DNA from: Arthrobotrys musiformis
Taxonomy: Eukaryota > Ascomycota > Orbiliomycetes > Orbiliales > Orbiliaceae
NCBI GenBank assembly: GCA_036971715.1
Contig: JAVHJL010000002.1
Coordinates: 94,501-158,500, forward strand
DNA length: 64,000 nt
Direction of reading: 5' to 3'
Part shown: piece by piece, positions 56,579 to 64,000 of the stretch
Position numbering within the stretch: position 1 is the stretch's first letter
Layout: every line of letters begins with the position of its first letter
The notes under the pieces: model-generated
Seen by the model: only the letters and a program-made list of their open reading frames with translations
Told to the model about the DNA's origin: nothing
The model's database searches: none
Translations under genes and position numbers: made by a program

Positions 56579-57896
56579 CTGCGTAGATGTTACCGAGGGT
56601 GACTTAAGCTGGATGTTAACGTGGGGTAGATTGCTCTCTTTGTTGGAAGGGGTTTATATAGCGGGGCTCAGCTTGTTCAGGAACTTGTTTTAGTGAGGTT
56701 CGGCCGCTAAAATGATAGTTTAAGCCAGATGACGAGACTGGGAGGGGTAAATGCTCGGAAAGAAATATGTTCTTGAAGGCAAGACCGCCGTGAAGTGGCA
56801 GATTTCAACCATCCGTGGAAGGCTGATGTTATCTGGGGATATCTGGAGGGCCACATTGAAATTGTTGCAAGAGCACGTTACTAACCAAGCTAAGGTACCC
56901 TGGTGGATCCTTCTCCAACATTAGACGGAGCCTTGAAGTCGAAGGCAGAAGGCAGAAGGCAGAAGGCAGAAGGGTGCGAGGTATCATGTGACTCCTTTAC
57001 AAAATCGTGGACGAATATAACACGGCTCATTCTCAAACCCGACCCACAGACACACCTTCAAGCTTCATGGGCACCGCTTTACAACCAAGATGCTGCAGCT
57101 TGAACAATGTAACCGTTTAGAGCCCCATTTAATTTAATAAAAGGACTTTCTTCCAAGCTCTCTCTCCAAAGAAGCAGGAACATATCACACTCAACCACGC
57201 TTTACACTGTACTAGAGTCCGACCTCTAATAACACACTAAATTTATGGGTGAGGACAGTACTAAAATCCAGCGCCGCGCTGCGATTTGGCAGCTGCTTAT
57301 CTATTATCCATTTCACACAATTTGGGTGAAGTCGCGGCAAAAGTTGGCAGAACATCACCGGTACGACTCCAGGCTGTCCACTGACTGTCCCACTGACCGT
57401 TTGAGCTTCAATTCTGTCACGTGAGCCACTGTTTAGCCCGAGCATACGCCGCGGCCTCGCCGTCTCGTGAATACAGCCACCAAACACGGCTGCAAAAAAC
57501 ACGGTTGAAAATTCCAGCTGAGTTTAATCTATAGATATCGAAGATGACTTCCTCCCAGTTTCGTAGTTTCTCGTTTTATGGTGGTAGAGCTATTCGCTGT
57601 TGAGGTATCCAGTTCGGGGACCTTAGCCCAGACGCTTCATACGAAAAACCAAATGCGGATCCGCACCGCACTGTCTTTCTGTCTGTTCTACGTCCTACTT
57701 ACCCTGCCCTACCTGTCCTGCCTACCCTGCCTACCCTGCCTATCCTAGTTTTGATATCCGATTTCACCACCTCTTGGTTCAGAACGGCCGTAACTACTAC
57801 ACTATGGCTGTAGGTGGCTCTGGCTGCCGCTATTAGGTGTAAGCAGATTTTAAATACAAATATTGCGTCGTTCTATCTGAAATATCACTTACCAAG
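56579..57896. other. Upstream flank of the NLR gene; two short minisatellites
   Basis: No supported gene. GGCAGAA repeats with a 7-bp period at about 56942-56972, and TACCCTGCC-type roughly 10-bp repeats occur at about 57697-57748. Both lie in non-coding DNA. The minus ORF at 57212-57502 has no motif. Confidence 0.4.
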
Positions 57897-58202
57897 ATGT
57901 CTCTCAGATATACGGCGATCTTCGACTTTGTAGCCCAGAGGCTCATAGGGCAAGATGCTGCAAATGTTTTGTATCCAAATTTGATGAACCACTACACGGA
58001 ACAGAACGGTACAATATCTACAGATCCAATCGATACGATGCCACAAGAGAAATTTTGGACCGCTGAGAGTTGGGCACGAGTTTCGCGCGTATTAATGGGA
58101 ATATTTACGGTCTGGCATCAACAACCCAACGCCATCTTGCAAAGAATGTTACGGTGCTTTCGACCAGGTCCCCAAGGATATTTTATTACCGGTGGGGCTT
58201 AG
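57897..58202 (+). CDS. Hypothetical protein, 101 residues
   Basis: ATG-started frame at 57897 (MSLRYTAIFDFVAQRLIGQD, then FWTAESWARVSRVLMGIFTV). Amino-acid composition is protein-like, with amphipathic segments and no low complexity, and the region just upstream (ATATCACTTACCAAG) gives a plausible start context. I do not recognise a domain. After the stop, the third frame remains open for a further 20 codons or so (MVSKFKAREDGAEVLY), so it may be a truncated larger gene. Confidence 0.3.
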   Translation: MSLRYTAIFDFVAQRLIGQDAANVLYPNLMNHYTEQNGTISTDPIDTMPQEKFWTAESWARVSRVLMGIFTVWHQQPNAILQRMLRCFRPGPQGYFITGGA

Positions 58203-59852
58203 ATGGTTTCTAAATTTAAAGCGCGAGAAGATGGAGCAGAAGTTCTATACCAGAAGGTTGCCGGAGACTAATATCGCCAGATAACTAGTGCACAGCGCAA
58301 ACTTCATTCATACACTATACAGGAAAGTGTTCAAGGCATATGCTAGCGTACCACCAAAAGCAAGCTGTATAGTACGCCTCTTTTATAGCCTCAGACTTTG
58401 TAGACCTCTCTACTGGTATTGGTTTCGACTGCCTTGTTAATTATAAACACTGGATAAGAACGCGTAAGATTTGTGGCGATATGTAGCATTGAGCGTTGAA
58501 ACGAGTATCCATAATTCGAACTTGGTAAACATCGGTATAACAAATATAACAGAGCTTGCATGTTCCTGAACCAAAGTCCATGTTGTCTGTTCAGGTGTCA
58601 TGGCCACGGTTGATGCTTCTTCGATTTCCTAAGGGCAGCTTAGGATATTGGAGGTACTCGCTTAGGATAATTGATCATGAGGACGCAACCAGTGCAATTC
58701 TTTGAACCCTTCCAATCCCTATAACATTATGAACATATCTGTATCATACTCTATCTCAAGCTTGATGATTTCAGAGATGTATTCGGATATATGTGTTATA
58801 CCGTGTTGTCTGCTGCTACAATTTCATTAGATCAGATTCTTCTGTGTTAGAAAACGAGAGTTCTCTACTGAATTAAATCTTCACCTCAGGAGTTACCGAA
58901 GCCTGCAGGCGATGAAATAGGCCAAATGACTGCCAAGGGTAGACTAATTACATAATCTACCGAATACGTGATAAAATAAAGAACGATTTCCAACATTCTC
59001 CAGTGATCAGAAATTAATTGGTGCCAGCTAGATCTGGCCTAGTAGGACGGAACCATGCGTTGAATTGAGAGGGCGACGGCTGTCCCCATCCACCAAGCGA
59101 AACGATTCCTCGCAGTTGTAGCTGATAAGGGACAGTTCTGTGTCGGTATTGTTTATCTATCATTTGGCGGCAGCTAGATCAGAACGCTGTACCTACACAG
59201 AGTCCATACCCGTTGTTCCATCAGAAAGTTATTTCGACTTGAAATTTTCCATTTTGTGGACCTCTGACTGACTGGACCTCTGGCTCGACCTCTGACAGGT
59301 GTCCCAAGGTGCAGTTAGGGGTCCAAACTGGGAATCCTAACCTATAGTTTTAATCGGAACCACCAATAGTTCCAATTTTTTGATTGGTCAAAAAGCCAAT
59401 TTTTTGCTTAATCTGGTAAAGAATATTGCAAAGGCAATACTCCCATTCCAATGCTAGTTCCTCTCCAGATCAGCTACTAAAGCAAATTAAATTATTAAAA
59501 TAATAGTTTTATTATTAATTTTCCAAACTTTAACTTAATTTTTTAATATACTATACGTCTTTTACAATATCAATAAAAAACTAGCTTTATTAATTAAAAA
59601 AAAACTTTAAACTTTTTTATTAAAATATTTTAAATTCAAATTTAAACAAAAATTTTATTTTTTAATTATTTAATATACATAAAATATAGTATATTAATCT
59701 TATACTTTTTTTAAAAAATCTTCTCCCTAAATTTAAATTTTATATATATTTAGTAGAAATATAATTTATTTTTTTTTCCAATCCCTAATATTAGTAATAA
59801 ATTTAAATCTATATAATATATTTAAATATATAATATATATATATATATATAT
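58203..59852. other. Repeat-bearing intergenic DNA; AT-rich from 59480
   Basis: About 58885-58965 (TCAGGAGTTACCGAAGCC...TAATTACATAAT) matches 49195-49260 in dispersed repeat copy B. 59260-59310 holds three GACCTCTG direct repeats and may be a transposon end. From about 59480 the composition becomes RIP-like, ending in an (AT)n run just before the LTR. No gene seen. Confidence 0.4.
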
Positions 59853-60524
59853 TGTCACGCCCACACCATATGACCGTTCCCAGTTAGGCATATGGTTTGG
59901 CGCGACAAACATGCTTCTAATTCTGCATTTCAATTATCCCACAGAAAGATTTAGTTCATAATTTGTTTATTCATCTTGTAAACATTCGTTCAGAGGGAAT
60001 GAATCTATTTCCTGCATCATGTAGAATGTGTTGTTTGACACAACACATTCGGTTTTGTTCGACCAACGGAAATCTTAGCCACTGGTCCATCCCGTTTCTT
60101 ATGCAATGTTTGTTATAACACATGTACGACATCTCGTTGCTCGTCGATGTGCTCGTCTCTAAAAGACGAGCAACGAGCAATCAAACAAGCAATAATTTTA
60201 TATGCAATTTATCTTTTGTATGAAAACTTCATCATGTATTTAAGATTTTTTTGAGTGATAATAGTTCTCAGATCTTTTTTTGGAACTCCATCAGTCAACT
60301 TATCAACTACCTTTACTAGTTTACTACCCAATAGTAAAGCCTTGAAACAGTCCTATAAGTCTTTTACTTATTCTACTATGTTATACTTTTTATATACAAC
60401 TTTATTAGTTCCACCGAATACTGATTGTTCCCTATAAGAGATCTGAACCAATAGAGTTGAGAAACCAGCAAGGTGCTAGGCTTGTTTGGGAATCCTGCCA
60501 AGGAGACCTGGGCAAGGTGTAACA
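59853..60524 (+). mobile_element. Full-length LTR (672 bp), copy 2, little mutated
   Basis: Begins TGTCACGCCCACACC and ends CAAGGTGTAACA; the same LTR as at 3443-4113, but with GC-rich sites preserved. No internal retrotransposon sequence is attached on either side, so it is a solo LTR or an isolated end. Flanks are AT-rich and show no clean 5-bp target duplication. At about 60132-60178 it contains CTCGTTGCTCGTC...GACGAGCAACGAG, an exact 13-bp-arm hairpin absent from copy 1. The minus ORF at 59971-60180 is not a gene. Confidence 0.8.
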
Positions 60525-60529
60525 ATAAA

Positions 60530-60777
60530 CTTATTTTTTGTCTAATTTAATATTTTATATTTGATTATTTAGTTTATAGACTTATTTTTTATTTAATTTA
60601 TTTTATTATTTTTTTTATTAATTATTTATTTAAACTACTAAATTTACTATTATGTATTTAGAAATTAAGTAATAATTTAAGTATTAATTTATATCTATAC
60701 TAGTATACTACTTTTACTTTATGATATTTGTGTATTACTTTGATATCTCGACTAGTCTCTATACGATTTCTTACAAA
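60530..60777 (+). repeat. RIP-mutated copy of the 27.9-kb LTR-like repeat
   Basis: ATGTATTTAGAAATTAAGTA through TCGACTAGTCTCTATACGAT and TTCTTACA matches 28150-28277, with nearly all differences being C-to-T or G-to-A. The upstream part (GTTTATAGACTTATTTTTTA) is the mutated form of GTTCACAGACTTATCCCCTG. It ends exactly where the rDNA fragment begins. Confidence 0.65.
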
Positions 60778-61068
60778 TTTACTAAATTCTGTAATTCACA
60801 TTAACTATCATATTTCATTACATTCTTCATCAATACAAAAACCAAAGATTCATTATTGAAAATTTTAATTTTCATTTGAAAATTTGGTTATTAGATAATA
60901 TTTTGACAATAAATTTTTAAAAAGTGTTAATAGCAAACTAACAGGCCAGTTAAAGCCCAGCTGCCGAAGCGAAAGGTTTTTTAATTCACAAAAAATTAAC
61001 CAGTTGACTGCACAATTAAGGCAGTCAAACAGGCAGTACGAAAGGCCGTGAGGCCTCCCGTTCATTGG

Positions 61069-61109
<41 letters not shown>

Positions 61110-61131
61110 AACTTTTACTTCCTCTAAATGT
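60778..61131 (-). pseudogene. rDNA fragment: 18S 3' end, ITS1, 5.8S 5' part (RIP'd)
   Basis: On the minus strand from about 61131: CATTTAGAGGAAGTAAAAGT, TGTAACAAGG, TTTCCGTAGGTGAACCTGCG and GAAGGATCATTA. This is the universally conserved 3' end of fungal 18S rRNA, unmutated. It is followed by about 195 bp of ITS1-like sequence and then, at about 60866-60778, by ATTTTCAATAATGAATCTTT and GATGAAGAATGTAATGAAAT, which is the 5.8S start (normally ..CAACAACGGATCTCTTGG.. GATGAAGAACGCAGCGAAAT) with consistent C-to-T/G-to-A changes. It ends at TTTAGTAAAT, next to the LTR-like repeat. It is a displaced ribosomal DNA fragment, not a working rRNA gene. Confidence 0.85.
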
Positions 61132-62449
61132 GTGACGTGCATCCCTCCATTTCCTTTTCTTCTCATCGTACCCCTCAACTGCTAAAAAGTTGATAACAGG
61201 GTGCTGGAATTTTGAGCTGCTGTTTGCGGGTATTTTGGTAGTAAGGCATTGAACAATCAACGCGAGAATCTCTTTCTCTAGCCCATCACTAGGGAGTTCC
61301 TCGCTAGGATGCTCGCGTTCGACTAAAGTAAAGATGCGGGAGATGGTCTTTCCAAATTCCTCGAGTGAAACCTCGGTTTTGGTGATGATAAGCTTTTCTT
61401 GTTTAGAGAGGCTACAAATATAAAGCACCATTCGCACAAAGTTGTCAATATACCATCTTTTCGTTTCCCCTTTTTGGCAACCGAATAGGTCTTTGGCGTA
61501 TCTGTGGGGCCCAGGTGTTTCAAGTTTTCGTCGATAATAATCCGAAGTTTCACCAATGTAGCGAAGGGATTTATTGAGGACGGATCTGGTAGCTGCCGCA
61601 ATGGCTTCGAGTTTCGGCGAACGGCCACGGGCAGCTGTTAAAGGACAAAGGGTATTGGCTACAAATTGTGAATCCCCTGCACAGAAGGCCAACCAACCTG
61701 TCCTTAAGAGCCACGGGTCGGACTTGCTCGTTGGGTCGGAACTTGGGAGATATGATGTTGGAGCTCTTCGGCCCCTCAGGAAGTCCAATTCTCCTGTGCC
61801 GATTTTTGTGGTGGAAGGCTTATTGGAAGAAGGATAGATTCTCACCAGCGTCCCGTGCTTATGACCAAGGATTTTCTGGCACTGAACCGGGTCCTTAGGC
61901 GGTGGTATCCTGGTATCATCCGGTCGATCGGTGCAACCTTGAGAGATGTGGGCGTTTAGCGACTGCTTTGTTCTGTAGCATTTACGACAATGTGGGCACT
62001 GCCATCCGGAGAAGGTTTGAAACGGTTCGAGAGGCGTTGGCCGGTTCCGAGTTAAGAACGACACAAGTTGCAGTATTCGCTTTTCAGAGGCCCACCTGTG
62101 CCCTTTGACGTGAATCAAGAGCCCTGAACGTTTAAGCTCGGCGTGCTGGAAAAGATGGTTCTTCTTTAGGTGGCCAGGCACATGGTTTGGGAAGCAAATG
62201 ACTCGGCATGTAGTGCAAACTATAGTGTTCCGATAAGTATATTCAGCAAGGTTGAACCGCTCAAGTAGGTCGTTGGAGTGCCTTTCGGTAACCTGAAGCT
62301 CAGAGTGCGAGCAAGCTCAGCTTATTAGCAAATTCTGTCACCATGTCGTATAATTTCTACACACTTTCATACATGTATATAGTGAGAGTTAATTATAAAC
62401 TTACAATTGACTTAGGCTCCGTTTCTGGTTCGGAGCTAGAGGTACTCAT
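60865..62449 (-). CDS. OrsD-like (DUF3505-type) protein, 3' end replaced by rDNA
   Basis: Exon 1 62449-62405 (MSTSSSEPETEPKSI), a 112-bp GTAAG...TTCAG intron, and exon 2 62292-60865; about 490 residues. Two Cys/His clusters open the protein: CTTCRVICFPNHVPGHLKKN (41-60, with H61) and WQCPHCRKCYRTKQSLNAHI with SQGC. Then comes a long helical region (DPWLLRTGWLAFCAGDSQFV, AIAAATRSVLNKSLRYIGET, NFVRMVLYICSL, HPVINFLAVEGYDEKKRKW). This is the pattern of OrsD-like fungal proteins, named after a member of the orsellinic acid cluster and often found beside mobile or subtelomeric sequence; biochemical role unknown. After RDARH (about residue 402) homology stops: the last 88 codons are translated ribosomal DNA (18S end and ITS1). 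The full family protein is longer, so this copy is truncated and chimaeric. Confidence 0.7.
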
Positions 62450-63739
62450 ATTCGCTTGTAGGTGTGCTTTGATGTTGAGTTAGGAGCGGATCTCCAGTTC
62501 GCAGTGGGTAACGATTCAGCATTGAAAGCGGACTATCCTCCTCCTCCTTCCCCCCATTAATATACTTCATGTTGTGTATGGTCCGGAGGGCTTTTCTTCC
62601 TCTCATCGTCCTAGTAAAGGGTGAGAAAGGGGTTCATGTGTGCAAATTTAAACTATCTTACATAGCCGATCGGTACCGCAATATTGCTTCGAAACCCAAT
62701 TGACGCCCGTATTTGAGCAGGGCCCAGGGACTTTCGAAATCGCGACAGTTATGACAGCGATGCACTTTTGATATCTTTATCGCGGTATGGAAATAATCAC
62801 AGTCATTTGTCTCTATTTAGACGCCGAAGATAGCAATCGTACCCTGTATCATAACCTGGACCTCGCAGTCCGTCTAATTCTACACCGGACGGAGCATAGC
62901 CTTTTTATTGGGCGCTTCTATGTCTTGCATGGAGCCGTTAATGAAGGTCGTTTGCTTCTCCCCCCGCCCCTTGAGGTCTGGCCCGAAGAGTGACCGAATT
63001 TTTTTTGGCTCTCCCTTTGGAAAAGAGAACGGTGCATGTTTCTCCCCGGATCTACACGCTTTTGGCGCTGCCGCCTATGTAGCCTCTAATCCAGGCGCTG
63101 ATAGAGGTTATGACTACAATGCATGAGCGACACCGGCCACAACTTCTATAACAGAGCCTGTCTGCATACCGCCGGGCGGCCGCGACTTGCCCCGCAAATA
63201 CAATACCGGTTACACCTTGGGCCCTCAAGGAAGTGGTTATGTTTGCATGAAATACATTCCCAACAAATGGTACCTAGTTCACCGCCAGCGTATATAACAT
63301 AGGCTGCATATTCCTTTATGCTGCCGAACAAGGCCAAAGTTTTATCCTGTCTCTGGCATATTTGATGTTGAGAGGTTGAAGTGCAACGGCCCGGATTATG
63401 AAATTTCAAACACAAGATATATCGACATCGTGAGAGGATTAGAAATAAGACTTCTTAGGACCGCTGATAACAAACTGCCGACTGCCCTGTCCATTGTTCT
63501 TAAGGCTGCCTGAGTACGCTGCCGATGTTTCGCAGTGGGGATATTTGATCGATGGGCAAGCGTCTGATACCCATGTGTGCATGCGTGCGTGTGTGCGCCA
63601 TTGACGTCATGATGCATGTATGATAGTGTAGATGAGTGTGACAGATTGCGGGCCAGGAGAGAGTCAGAAGCCTTGACCCGATTGAAAGGAGGGTTGGAGG
63701 GGCAAAGTCACATTTGCAACCTGAGAGCTTGAGATAATT
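62450..63739. other. No firmly supported gene; Cys-rich minus ORF at 63146-63415
   Basis: The minus frame at 63415-63146 (89 codons) contains ICWECISCKHNHFLEGPRCN and RYCICGASRG, a CxxC...C.xC layout like small RanBP2-type zinc ribbons in some fungal proteins. It lacks other support, so I only flag it. The plus ORFs at 62787-63126 have no motif. Short GT/TG-rich stretch (TGTGTGCATGCGTGCGTGTG) near 63575. Confidence 0.3.
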
Positions 63740-64000
63740 TTAATCTAGAAATGTAGCAGGAACTGGTTCGCTCCATACGGCCAGACTTTCGTCGCCAGCT
63801 GGTTGCCTGCCTGTTGGGGTGTCTTCGTTTACGAGGTCACCGTCAATATAATGTTCCACCATAAAGCCGTTAGGGTCCCACCAATAGTCGAAGATCTGAC
63901 TGCCGAGCCGATGCCTTCCTAGGCCCCAAACCGGGCTGTAACCTTTTTGTTTAAGCCAGTAGTGCCCCATATTCTGACTGTCATAGTCATGGACTTCGAA
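63740..64000 (-). CDS. VOC-family (glyoxalase/extradiol dioxygenase-like) protein, C-terminal part
   Basis: Minus frame entering from beyond the right edge: FEVHDYDSQNMGHYWLKQKG, YSPVWGLGRHRLGSQIFDY, WWDPNGFMVEHYIDGDLVNE, DTPTGRQPAGDESLAVW, ending in PVPATFLD. This is the C-terminal module of fungal catechol/trihydroxytoluene-type dioxygenases and related vicinal-oxygen-chelate proteins. HRLGSQ and the Glu in VEHY fit the metal-binding positions of the second module. The open frame continues upstream to the window end, so the ATG at 63970 is internal rather than the start. It looks intact in the visible 86 codons. Confidence 0.8.
   Translation of the reverse strand, partial: FEVHDYDSQNMGHYWLKQKGYSPVWGLGRHRLGSQIFDYWWDPNGFMVEHYIDGDLVNEDTPTGRQPAGDESLAVWSEPVPATFLD

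Noticed and set aside
60865..61131. Last 88 codons of the OrsD-like frame as a new protein domain
   Set aside because: They are translated 18S end and ITS1 DNA, not protein-coding in origin.

Overview
The window looks like accessory chromatin of a filamentous ascomycete (Pezizomycotina). Evidence: genes with 50-110 bp GT-AG introns; fungal-type STAND/NLR genes (HeLo-like–NACHT–WD40 and PNP_UDP–NACHT–ankyrin); an OrsD-like gene; and AT-rich blocks of decayed retrotransposons with the C-to-T/G-to-A signature of repeat-induced point mutation (RIP). The species cannot be named from this sequence, although an rDNA-derived fragment near 61 kb contains an ITS1 that could place it.

Layout. 1-13 kb is an AT-rich block holding two RIP-degraded Ty3/Gypsy copies in opposite orientation, one full LTR (3443-4113), one inverted LTR fragment (11456-11732) and a short insert that escaped mutation (8641-8890). 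13-21 kb is a mosaic of dispersed repeats, Helitron debris (replication-initiator part near 17 kb, Pif1 helicase end near 19.8 kb), a Tc1/mariner start, and a 78-bp tandem array whose monomer looks like a spliceosomal intron. 21.6-26.4 kb holds an apparently intact 1560-residue HeLo-like–NACHT–WD40 gene with 17 near-identical WD40 repeats. 27-35 kb holds an LTR-like repeat, a frameshifted F-box gene and two relics of PNP_UDP nucleoside-phosphorylase-like domains. 35-45.8 kb holds a GH78-type alpha-L-rhamnosidase with no start codon, a decaying dynamin-like GTPase, a good RNase H gene, a broken TPR gene fused to a PNP_UDP scrap, and a chromo-like protein gene. 47-53 kb is another graveyard: a DUF3638 relic, a second copy of the dispersed repeat, two further PNP_UDP relics (one joined to a TPR) and two Tc1/mariner pieces. 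53.3-56.6 kb is a three-exon PNP_UDP–NACHT–ankyrin NLR gene. After a hypothetical ORF come a solo LTR (59853-60524), a RIP-mutated LTR-like repeat, and an OrsD-like gene whose 3' end runs into a fragment of ribosomal DNA (18S end, ITS1, RIP-mutated 5.8S). The right edge cuts a VOC-family dioxygenase gene.

Taken together this reads as a birth-and-death nursery for NLR-type sensors of fungal non-self recognition: two intact sensors of different architecture, at least five fragments of PNP_UDP-headed relatives, and repeats that supply duplication and mutation. The least expected structures are the tandem intron-like array (17.4-17.9 kb) and the OrsD–rDNA chimaera with a sharp RIP gradient (60.5-62.4 kb). 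Family names come from recognising protein patterns by eye; no database search was possible.
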